Of a stretch of DNA of 64,000 nucleotides, positions 42,245 through 50,167 are shown in pieces. The first letter of the stretch is position 1. Every line of letters starts with the position of its first letter. The notes beneath the pieces are model-generated. The model was not told the DNA's origin. It saw only the letters and a program-made list of their open reading frames with translations, and searched no databases. The translations under genes and the position numbers were made by a program. Source of the DNA: Acidovorax soli (GTDB lineage Bacteria > Pseudomonadota > Gammaproteobacteria > Burkholderiales > Burkholderiaceae_C); the NCBI RefSeq assembly GCF_900107605.1, contig NZ_FNQJ01000008.1:1-64000 (forward strand), written 5' to 3'.

Positions 42245-43936
42245 ATGCCCACCCTCGACTGGCTCAACCGCGCCCACGCCTTCACCACCGCCGCCCAGGT
42301 GCCCTACCGCCTGCTGGAGAGCGTCTCCACCCACGGCGACGCCGCAAGCGCACAAAACAACCTGCTCATCCAGGGCGACAACCTCGAAGCGCTCAAGGCC
42401 CTGCTGCCGTTTTACCGCGGGCAGGTCAAATGCATCTTCATCGACCCGCCCTACAACACCCAAAGCGCGTTCGAGCACTACGACGACAACCTGGAGCACA
42501 GCCAGTGGCTCAGCATGATGCTGCCGCGCCTGCAGCTCATGCGAGATTTATTGGCGGATGACGGCTCTATTTGGGTTTCGTTGGATGACAACGAAGCGCA
42601 TTACATGAAGGTTCTGGGAGACGAAGTTTTCGGCCGTCAGAACTTCGTAATCGATCTGTCTTGGCAAAAGCGGGATGGCCCGCCAAATGATCGAAAAATT
42701 GGGCTTATTCATGACCACGTCTTGGTATGGGCGAAAGCCAAAGACAGCACCTCCAAGAAAACACGGGCAGAGGAAGCCTTCAACCTGATGGAGCGCACCG
42801 AGAAGGCGGATGCGCAATACAAAGTATTCGACGAGCCTGATGGTCCTGATCCGCGTGGCGCGTTTCGGAAGATCGACACTACGGCCAACGGTAAAGGTGG
42901 CCGCTTTGTTGAAAGCCTTTACTTCGGCCTCATCAATCCGTACACGGGAGAAGAAGTTTTCCCGAGGCAAGGCACTTGTTGGAGGCACAACAAGCTGGAG
43001 ATGTTGCGACTACAGGAAGACAAGCGTTTGTATTGGGGCGTCAAGGGCACGGCTACAACACCGATGCGCAAATTGTTCAAGACAGAGGCCAAGGCTGGCA
43101 TGTCGTCGCCCAGCATCTGGTCTGACGCTGGTTTGAATCAACACGCAAGCTCAGAAATCGAGAAGTTGTTTGGAGAGAAAGCAAGCTTTGAAACGCCGAA
43201 ACCTGAGGCGCTCCTTCAACGCATCCTGCACATCGCTACCAACCCTGGCGACCTCGTCCTCGACAGCTTCCTCGGCTCCGGCACCACCGCCGCTGTCGCC
43301 CACAAGATGGGCCGGCGCTGGATCGGCATCGAAATGGGCGAGCACGCCGCCACACACTGCCTGCCGCGCCTGCAAAAGGTGATCGACGGCGAGCCGGGCG
43401 GCATCAGCCAGGCGGTGGGCTGGCAGGGCGGCGGCGGCTTTCGCTTCCAGAGGTTGGGCGCGCCGATCTTCGATGCCGATGGCTGCATCCACCCCGAGGT
43501 GCGCTTTGCCACGCTGGCCGCCTTTGTCTGGCAACAGGAAACCGGCACAGCGTTTGACCCCGCGCACGCCACGCCGGGCACGCCGCACCTGGGAACGAAC
43601 TCTGTTTTTGATAGCTACTTGCGCTTGCCAGAAGAGCGCACAGAGCCGATTTCATCTGAAACCCTGCCGGAAGCCACGCCGGAACCCGAGCCGATACCGC
43701 GCAGCCGCACCGCCTACTACCTGCTGTTCAACGGCATCCTGGGCGACAAGCGCCCGGCCAGCGGCAACGTGCTCACTTCGGCCGTGCTCGATGCGCTGCT
43801 GGAGTTGCACGCCGCCACCCCCCACCCCGATGCGCCCCTGGTGGTGTATGGCGAGGCCTGCCGCCTGGGCGATGCGCGCCTGGCGCTGGCGCGCGTCACG
43901 TTCAAGCACATTCCGTATGACGTGAAGGCGAGGTGA
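42245..43936 (+). CDS. Type III-like site-specific adenine DNA methyltransferase (Mod)
   Basis: 563 residues, beta-class N6-adenine methyltransferase: catalytic DPPYN (67-71) precedes the SAM motif DSFLGSGTTA (about 340-349). The region in between (about 100-328) is the target recognition domain. Its GC is lower than the flanks: two 60-nt lines within it (42541 and 42661) have 30 and 29 G/C, against 44 for the line at 43261. A type B repeat (43601-43660) is in frame near the C-terminus. Overlaps the start region of the next gene. Confidence 0.9.
   Translation: MPTLDWLNRAHAFTTAAQVPYRLLESVSTHGDAASAQNNLLIQGDNLEALKALLPFYRGQVKCIFIDPPYNTQSAFEHYDDNLEHSQWLSMMLPRLQLMRDLLADDGSIWVSLDDNEAHYMKVLGDEVFGRQNFVIDLSWQKRDGPPNDRKIGLIHDHVLVWAKAKDSTSKKTRAEEAFNLMERTEKADAQYKVFDEPDGPDPRGAFRKIDTTANGKGGRFVESLYFGLINPYTGEEVFPRQGTCWRHNKLEMLRLQEDKRLYWGVKGTATTPMRKLFKTEAKAGMSSPSIWSDAGLNQHASSEIEKLFGEKASFETPKPEALLQRILHIATNPGDLVLDSFLGSGTTAAVAHKMGRRWIGIEMGEHAATHCLPRLQKVIDGEPGGISQAVGWQGGGGFRFQRLGAPIFDADGCIHPEVRFATLAAFVWQQETGTAFDPAHATPGTPHLGTNSVFDSYLRLPEERTEPISSETLPEATPEPEPIPRSRTAYYLLFNGILGDKRPASGNVLTSAVLDALLELHAATPHPDAPLVVYGEACRLGDARLALARVTFKHIPYDVKAR
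43601..43660 (+). repeat. Type B repeat inside mod
   Basis: GATAGCTACTTGCGCTTGCC, AGAAGAGCGCACAGAGCC and ATTTCATCTGAA. The reading frame passes through it (SYLRLPEERTEPI). Confidence 0.5.
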
Positions 43937-43941
43937 GGGCA

Positions 43942-45666
43942 ATGAACGACGTTACGGGCGAGTTTCTGAATGAACTTCGGCGCATGTCCACGGAGACGGA
44001 ATGGCTGGAGTTCAAGCGTGCCGGGCAGACGTTCAGCTTTGACCAGATGGCGCAGTACGTCTCTGCGCTGGCCAACGAAGCCAATTTGCACCGCCGCGAA
44101 GAGGGCTGGCTGGTCATGGGTATTGATGACAGGCTGGACCCGACCACCGGCATGCGCCCGGCGATCGGAACAGAATTTGCGCGCGCATTGCCTGAACTCA
44201 ACCGGATCAGAGAGTCGGTGGCTGCGCAAACTGCACCGCCCGTCGTTTTGCATCCACCCCACGAGCTGGAGGTGGACCGGCCAGACGGAGCGCCAGCGCG
44301 GGTGCTGCTGTGGCGTATTCCGGCTGCGCCCCGAGGGGTGCCGGTCTCTTGCAAGGGCCACTACTGGGGGCGTAATGGTGAGAAGCTGTGTGGGCTACCC
44401 TTGCACAAGCTCGATACCTTGCGTGCGCAATCGGCTTTGCACGACTGGTCAGCGGCTGTTGTCACGCAGGATTGGGCGCTGCTGTCGGCCCCAGCCATTG
44501 CCAGGGCGCGGGAGCTGTATGCGCGTCGCTATGCCAGCAAGCCCGATATCGTCAAAGAGATGCTGGGGCAGACGGATGCGCAGTTTCTGCATTCGCTGCG
44601 CTTGGCCGTCCATGGTGGCCTGACGCGGGCGGCGCTGGTGCTTTTGGGCCTGCCAACGGCTGCCAGCCAGTTAGGCGGGCCAACGCCACGCATCAGCTGG
44701 CAGCTGCTGGACCACCGAAACGAACCTGTGACGCACCAGCATTTCGGACTGCCGCTGCTGTCGTCCATCGACGCCTTGATTGCCCGCATCCGCATCATCG
44801 AGATCAATATCTTGCCGCCGCGTGAAGTGGCGCCACTGAATCTGCCCAACTACGACGATTGGGTGCTGCGCGAAGCCCTGCACAACTGCGTGGCACACCA
44901 GGATTACACACAGGGCGGACGCATTCTGGTGACGGAGGGGCCGGATACGCTGCGCTTTTTCAACTACGGAGAGTTTCTGCCTGGGTCACTGGACAAGGTT
45001 CTACATGCGCAGCAGCCCGAGCAGCGCTACCGCAATGCCTGTCTGGCCGATGCGATGGTGGAGCTGGACTTGATGGAGACGCTCAACCGTGGCGTGAAAG
45101 GAATGTTCCGCAAGCAAAAGGAGCGCTTCTTCCCGCTGCCCGATTACGACATCGCGGCGCAACCTGCATCCGTCAGCGTCATGCTGTATGGCCGCGTTCT
45201 GGACAAGGGGTATGTCGATGCCTTGATGACGAACAGCGATCTCAGCCTGGAAGATGCCGTGCTGCTCGACCAGATTCAAAAAGGCCGCAAGCCACCCGCA
45301 GGCGAATTGCGACGTCTGCGCGCCAAGGGTTTGGTGGAGGGGCGCAGCCCCAGGTTGCGCATCTCCGCGCAGTTGGCGGTTGCAATGGGGCAAGAGGTGG
45401 CCTATCTCAATCAAAAAGGCCCGTCCGTTGAGGACTGCAAAAAGGCGGTGTGCGATTTGCTCGCCATGGCGCCCCAACCCCGTGTCGAGATCGATGCCCT
45501 GTTGATGGACAAGCTGATGCTGTGGATTCCAGGGGCGTCGGAGCGCAAGAAGTACATCAAGGAACTGCTGGCCGATATGGCACGGCAGGGCTCGATCCGG
45601 AATATTGGCAAGCCGACCCGTGGCGCTGTTTGGGCGCTGGTTGCGCCAATGAGATCCCGTGTTTAG
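43942..45666 (+). CDS. AlbA_2 (Schlafen-type) ATP-binding protein
   Basis: 574 residues. N-terminal AlbA_2 domain (ETEWLEFKRAG near residue 18, GWLVMGIDD), a central region with a HATPase_c_4-like block (EALHNCVAHQDY, about 313-324), then C-terminal winged-helix-like segments. Such proteins are called ATP-binding or transcriptional regulators and occur in defence clusters. Starts six bases after the mod stop; the GTG at 43933 would overlap it. It lies between mod and res, so a regulatory or effector role in the restriction system is plausible. Confidence 0.85.
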   Translation: MNDVTGEFLNELRRMSTETEWLEFKRAGQTFSFDQMAQYVSALANEANLHRREEGWLVMGIDDRLDPTTGMRPAIGTEFARALPELNRIRESVAAQTAPPVVLHPPHELEVDRPDGAPARVLLWRIPAAPRGVPVSCKGHYWGRNGEKLCGLPLHKLDTLRAQSALHDWSAAVVTQDWALLSAPAIARARELYARRYASKPDIVKEMLGQTDAQFLHSLRLAVHGGLTRAALVLLGLPTAASQLGGPTPRISWQLLDHRNEPVTHQHFGLPLLSSIDALIARIRIIEINILPPREVAPLNLPNYDDWVLREALHNCVAHQDYTQGGRILVTEGPDTLRFFNYGEFLPGSLDKVLHAQQPEQRYRNACLADAMVELDLMETLNRGVKGMFRKQKERFFPLPDYDIAAQPASVSVMLYGRVLDKGYVDALMTNSDLSLEDAVLLDQIQKGRKPPAGELRRLRAKGLVEGRSPRLRISAQLAVAMGQEVAYLNQKGPSVEDCKKAVCDLLAMAPQPRVEIDALLMDKLMLWIPGASERKKYIKELLADMARQGSIRNIGKPTRGAVWALVAPMRSRV

Positions 45667-45717
45667 CCAATATTTTTCCAATGGGAAATAAAAAGTTTTT
45701 GTAAATCAACCACTTGC

Positions 45718-45757
45718 ATTGGCGCATTGGCTAAAGATTGCCAAAATTTGCGCCAAT
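45718..45757 (+). promoter_or_regulatory. Nested palindrome upstream of res
   Basis: ATTGGCGCA (45718-45726) pairs with TGCGCCAAT (45749-45757) and, inside it, TTGGC (45727-45731) with GCCAA (45740-45744). It lies in an AT-rich 105-bp gap, 15 bases before the res ATG. It could be an operator or an mRNA hairpin limiting Res synthesis. A related CCAAT-containing stretch occurs at 45665-45683. Confidence 0.5.
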
Positions 45758-45771
45758 TCAAACCCATCCCC

Positions 45772-48489
45772 ATGACCCCCATCACCCTCAAGACCTACCA
45801 GCAAACCGCCCTCGATGCGCTGGGCGCGTACGCCCGCGCAGCCCGCACCAAGGGCCCGGCGCTGGCCTTTGGTGAGCTGGCGGGCCGCCCCTACAACCTT
45901 GACGCCTTTGGCGCGCAGGTGCCCTGTGTGTGCCTGCGCATTCCCACGGGCGGCGGCAAGACGGTGCTGGCGGCGCACGCGCTGCCCCTGCTGGCGCGCG
46001 AGTGGCAGGGCAGCGATGCGCCGGTGGCCGTGTGGCTGGTGCCCAGCGATGCCATTCGCCAGCAAACGCTCAAGGCCTTGCAGACGCCCGGCCATGCCTA
46101 CCGCGCCGCCCTGACCGATGCCTATGGCGAGGGCTTGCAGGTGTGCACGCTCGACGACGTGGCGCAAATCGCCCCGCCCGACTGGGGGCGGCACGCCGTG
46201 GTGGTGGTGGCAACCATCCAGAGTTTTCGGGTGGAGGACGCAGGCCAGCGCAATGTGTACAGCTTCTCGGAGGGCTTTGAGCCGCATTTCAAGAGCGCGC
46301 CTGAGGGCTGCATGGCCTGCCTGCAGGGCTTGCCCGACGCTGTGGTGACCGCTCAAGACGCCGCGCAGGACGAAACCGGCGTGCTGACGGGCTTTGTGGG
46401 CCAGCCGCGCTGGAGCCTGGCCAACTGGCTGGCGCTGCAGCGCCCCCTGGTCATCGTGGACGAGGCGCACAACACCAAGACGGACAAGAGTTTCACGGCA
46501 TTGCAGCGGCTGAACCCCGCGTTCATTCTGGAGCTGACGGCCACGCCGATTGCGACCAAGACCAATGTGCTCTACCACGTCAGCGCCCAGGAGCTGGCGG
46601 CCGAGGACATGATCAAGCTGCCCATCGTGCTGGCCGAGCACCCCGAGGGCTGGCCTGCTGCCGTGTTTGGCGCAGTGCAGACGCAGCGCAAGCTGGAGGC
46701 CGAGGCGCTGAAGGACGAGGCCGAGGGGCATGGCTATGTGCGGCCCATCGTGCTCTTTCAGGCGCAAAACCTGGGCGACGAGATGCCGCCGGAGGCACTG
46801 CGCCGCTATCTGGTGGAAGAGCTCAATCTGCCAGACAACCAGATCGTGGTGGCCACAGGCACCCAGCGCGGGCTGGACGACATCAACCTGGCGGCGCGCA
46901 ATTGCCCGGTGCGTTATGTGATTACGGTGCAGGCGCTGCGCGAGGGCTGGGATTGCCCGTTTGCCTATGTGCTGTGCAGCCTGCAAAAGCTGACCAGCGC
47001 CACGGCGGTGGAGCAGTTGCTGGGCCGTGTGCTGCGCATGCCGCAGGCCCGCCGGCGTGGGCGCGAGGCGCTCAACCGCGCTTATGCCCATGTGTGCGCG
47101 GCGGAGTTTTCTGCTGCAGCGCATGCACTGGCCGACCGGTTGATCCAGCACATGGGGTTCGAGGCGCTGGATGTGGCTTCGATGCTGGCGCCGCCATCGA
47201 GCTACCCGCTGTTTGGCGAAGAATTTAACGAAAATCCACATGCAGCGCCCGCCCCTCAAGCGCTGATAGCTACCAATTTTGATGTAATTTCAGCCACACC
47301 CGAGCTGCTGGCAGTGCCCGGTGTGCAGCAGCAGACCATTGCCGGTGCGGCGCAGCTGGTGGTTGCGGGCCACATCGAGGCCAGCACCGAGGCGCTGATG
47401 CTGGCCCAGGTGCGCGGGGCCAAAAAGCAGGAGCAGCTGCGCGAGCAGGTGGCCCAGCACAACGCGCTGGTGGCGGCCAGCGTGGCCCCCGCATCGCGCG
47501 GCGTGCGTTTTGCGCCCGTGCCCACGCTGGCCTATCGCACCGACGCACAAGCGCCGCTGTGGCCGCTGGAGCAGGGCGCGGTGCTGGGGACGGTGGAGCT
47601 TGATCTGCTCAGCCCCCAGGCCGTGCAGCTGCCCGGTTTTCATGTGGTGCAAGAGTCGAATGTGATCGAGATCGACGTGCAGGACGCACGCGTGACGCTG
47701 CGCCCCACCGATGTGCAGCAAATGGCCATGGACTACGGCGCCAGCAGCATCACCGCCGACACGCTGGTGCGCTGGCTGGACCAGTCGCTGCACAAGGCGC
47801 TGCACGCGCCCCTGGCGGGCATCACGCAGTCGCAGCGCCGCGCTTTTTTGGCGGCCGTGGTGAACCACCAGCTGCATGCCTGCGGCCTGCCGCTGGTGCT
47901 GCTGGCGCAGGCGCGTTTTCAGCTGGCCCGGTGCATTGCATTGCATGTGGGCGATCTGCGCGACCAGGCGGCCAAGCGGCAGTTTCGCCAGCTCGTGTTG
48001 CAACAAGGCCAGGCGGGCGCCTGGTTGCTGGAGAGCGACTGGCTGCACCCCCATGTGTTTGAGCCTGGACGCTACCCGGCGCCGGTGGCATCGCGCTACA
48101 GCGGGCGCTACCAGTTCACGCGGCACTACTTTGCCGTGCTGGCCGACCTGAAGGATGGCGGCGCAGAGTTTCAGTGCGCGCAGTTGATCGACCGCCACCC
48201 CCAGGTCCGGCAATGGGTGCGCAACCTCGATACCGCGCCCTGCGGCTTTGCCCTGCCTACGTCGCGCGGCCGGTTTTTTGCCGACTTTGTGGCCGAGCTG
48301 GTCGATGGCCGTGTGGCCTTGCTCGAATACAAAGGGGCGCATTTGCTGAGCGACCCCTACGAAATTGAAAAGAGCCAGGTGGGTGCGCTGTGGGCACAGG
48401 CCAGCGCGGGCAAAGCCGTGTTTGGTTGGCTGACCAAGCAGCAAGACGGCAAGAGCCTGGCGCAGCAGCTGGACATGGTGCTGGCATGA
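45772..48489 (+). CDS. Type III-like restriction subunit Res (DEAD/DEAH helicase-nuclease)
   Basis: 905 residues. Walker A TGGGKT (59-64), DEAH box (VDEAHN, near residue 229), LTATP motif III, and a helicase C domain (QLLGRVLRMP). The C-terminus has ADF ... LLEYKG (about 835-860), consistent with a PD-(D/E)XK nuclease. Type III Res moves along DNA with Mod and cuts between sites. The ATG at 45772 is chosen as it follows the palindromic leader. A type B repeat is in frame at 47240-47290. Stop overlaps the SpeE-like start. Confidence 0.88.
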   Translation: MTPITLKTYQQTALDALGAYARAARTKGPALAFGELAGRPYNLDAFGAQVPCVCLRIPTGGGKTVLAAHALPLLAREWQGSDAPVAVWLVPSDAIRQQTLKALQTPGHAYRAALTDAYGEGLQVCTLDDVAQIAPPDWGRHAVVVVATIQSFRVEDAGQRNVYSFSEGFEPHFKSAPEGCMACLQGLPDAVVTAQDAAQDETGVLTGFVGQPRWSLANWLALQRPLVIVDEAHNTKTDKSFTALQRLNPAFILELTATPIATKTNVLYHVSAQELAAEDMIKLPIVLAEHPEGWPAAVFGAVQTQRKLEAEALKDEAEGHGYVRPIVLFQAQNLGDEMPPEALRRYLVEELNLPDNQIVVATGTQRGLDDINLAARNCPVRYVITVQALREGWDCPFAYVLCSLQKLTSATAVEQLLGRVLRMPQARRRGREALNRAYAHVCAAEFSAAAHALADRLIQHMGFEALDVASMLAPPSSYPLFGEEFNENPHAAPAPQALIATNFDVISATPELLAVPGVQQQTIAGAAQLVVAGHIEASTEALMLAQVRGAKKQEQLREQVAQHNALVAASVAPASRGVRFAPVPTLAYRTDAQAPLWPLEQGAVLGTVELDLLSPQAVQLPGFHVVQESNVIEIDVQDARVTLRPTDVQQMAMDYGASSITADTLVRWLDQSLHKALHAPLAGITQSQRRAFLAAVVNHQLHACGLPLVLLAQARFQLARCIALHVGDLRDQAAKRQFRQLVLQQGQAGAWLLESDWLHPHVFEPGRYPAPVASRYSGRYQFTRHYFAVLADLKDGGAEFQCAQLIDRHPQVRQWVRNLDTAPCGFALPTSRGRFFADFVAELVDGRVALLEYKGAHLLSDPYEIEKSQVGALWAQASAGKAVFGWLTKQQDGKSLAQQLDMVLA
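47240..47290 (-). repeat. Type B repeat inside res, inverted
   Basis: On the minus strand: CAAAATTGGTAGCTATCAGCGCTTGAGGGGCGGGCGCTGC. The reading frame crosses it between the helicase and C-terminal parts (APAPQALIATNFD). Confidence 0.5.
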
Positions 48490-50027
48490 CGCCTGCCGCA
48501 GCGCCTGCCACGGCACCCGGCGCCCCTCGCCCCATCGACATCGCCCTGCTCGCCAGCGTGTTCGTGGTGGCCGCCTGCGGCCTGCTGTACGAGCTGGCGG
48601 CGGGCGCGCTGGCGTCGTACCTGCTGGGCGACTCGGTGCTGCAGTTCAGCACCATCATCGGCACCTATCTGTTCGCCATGGGCGTGGGCTCCTGGCTGTC
48701 GCGGTATTTCGAGCGGCAGCTGCCCGCGCATTTCCTGCGCATCGAGCTGCTGGTGGCGCTGATGGGCGGGGCGCTGCCGGCCACGCTGTTCCTGGCCAAC
48801 GCCTACACGCCGGGCGCCTTTCGCTTCCTGCTGTACGGCATGGTGTTCATGGTGGGCACGCTGGTGGGGCTGGAGATTCCGCTGGTCATGCGCATCTTGA
48901 AGCGCAACGTGGCGCTGAAAGACCTGGTCTCGCAGGTGCTGACCTTCGACTACCTGGGCGCGCTGGCCGTGTCGCTGGCGTTCCCGCTGCTGCTGGTGCC
49001 GCAGCTGGGGCTGATCCGCACGGGGCTGCTGTTTGGCTTGATGAATGCACTGGTGGCGCTGTGGGCCGTGTGGCTGTTCCGGCACGAGCTGCGGCGCCTG
49101 AAGGCGCATGTGGCGGCCTGCGCGATGGTGCTGGGCATCCTGCTGGCGGCCCTGGCGGGGGCCGAGCACATCACCAGCTTTGCCGAAGACAAGTTCTACC
49201 AGGACCGCATCGTGTTCAGCACCGCATCGCCCTACCAGCGCATCGTGGTCACGCAGGGGCGTACCGGGCACCGGCTGTTCCTCAACGGCAACCTGCAGTT
49301 TGCCGAGCGCGACGAATACCGCTACCACGAGGCCCTGGTGCACCCGGCCATGGCGGCGCACGGTGCACCCCAACGGGTGGCGGTGCTGGGCGGCGGCGAC
49401 GGCATGGCGGTGCGCGAGATCCTGAAATACCCCTCGGTGGAATCGGTCACGCTGGTCGAGCTGGACCCGGCCATGACACGCATCTTCAGCGACAACCCCA
49501 TGCTGGCCAAGCTCAATGGCCACGCCTTGCAAAACCCCAAGGTGAAGATCGTCAACACCGATGCCTTTGGCTGGCTGCAGGAGGGGACGGACACTTTTGA
49601 CGTGATCGTGGTGGACTTCCCCGATCCCACCAATTTTTCCATCGGCAAGCTCTACACCAACAGTTTCTACGCGCTGCTCGACAAGCGCCTGGCGGCCAGC
49701 GGCTACGCCGTGGTGCAGACCACTTCGCCCCTGGTGGCGCGCCAGAGTTTCTGGACCGTGGTGCAGACCATCGAGTCGGTGGGCCTGCGCCCGGCGCCCT
49801 ACCATGCCCATGTGCCCAGCTTTGGCGAGTGGGGTTTCGTCATCGCCAGCCGGCGCCCCTGGCGCCTGCCCGAGGCGCTGCCCGCAGGGCTGCAGTTTTT
49901 GAGCGCGGGCACGCTGCCGTTGCTGTTTGACTTTCCGCTCGACATGGCGCGGTTGCCCACCGAGGTGAACCGGTTGTCGAACCAGGCGCTGGTGCACACC
50001 TACGAACGCGAGTGGGGAAAACACTAG
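48486..50027 (+). CDS. SpeE-like membrane aminopropyltransferase homolog
   Basis: 513 residues: about seven membrane segments in the first 215 residues, then a spermidine-synthase-like domain with SAM-site GGGDGMAVREI (about 302-312), VELDP and DFPDPTN. Membrane-fused SpeE-like proteins are found with DUF350 and DUF4178 genes. Whether it makes a polyamine is unknown. Start overlaps the res stop by four bases (ATGA). Confidence 0.88.
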   Translation: MTPAAAPATAPGAPRPIDIALLASVFVVAACGLLYELAAGALASYLLGDSVLQFSTIIGTYLFAMGVGSWLSRYFERQLPAHFLRIELLVALMGGALPATLFLANAYTPGAFRFLLYGMVFMVGTLVGLEIPLVMRILKRNVALKDLVSQVLTFDYLGALAVSLAFPLLLVPQLGLIRTGLLFGLMNALVALWAVWLFRHELRRLKAHVAACAMVLGILLAALAGAEHITSFAEDKFYQDRIVFSTASPYQRIVVTQGRTGHRLFLNGNLQFAERDEYRYHEALVHPAMAAHGAPQRVAVLGGGDGMAVREILKYPSVESVTLVELDPAMTRIFSDNPMLAKLNGHALQNPKVKIVNTDAFGWLQEGTDTFDVIVVDFPDPTNFSIGKLYTNSFYALLDKRLAASGYAVVQTTSPLVARQSFWTVVQTIESVGLRPAPYHAHVPSFGEWGFVIASRRPWRLPEALPAGLQFLSAGTLPLLFDFPLDMARLPTEVNRLSNQALVHTYEREWGKH

Positions 50028-50030
50028 ATG

Positions 50031-50096
50031 CCCCCTGAGCCGCTTCGCTTCTTCCTCCTCGGGGGGATGCCACCACTGGCCCGGCAAAGCCGGTTC
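50031..50096 (+). repeat. Type A repeat, short form
   Basis: CCCCCTGAGCCGCTTCGC, TTCCTCCTCGGGGGGATGCC and GGCCCGGCAAAGCCGG. It is in the gap between the SpeE-like and FAD oxidoreductase genes. Confidence 0.6.
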
Positions 50097-50167
50097 CACG
50101 GCGGCACAGGTCTGGAGCGTGCCTGTTGCGCGCGCTGCGCTGCATTACTGGCGCAGAATCAAGTCCC

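Noticed and set aside
42200-48500. Att sites or integrase marking the restriction module as a mobile island
   Set aside because: No integrase, tRNA or flanking direct repeat was found; insertion is suggested only by gene context and composition.
48357-50099. Long minus-strand open frame opposite the SpeE-like gene
   Set aside because: A shadow: no family, His/Gln-rich, while the plus strand has a full SpeE-type domain.
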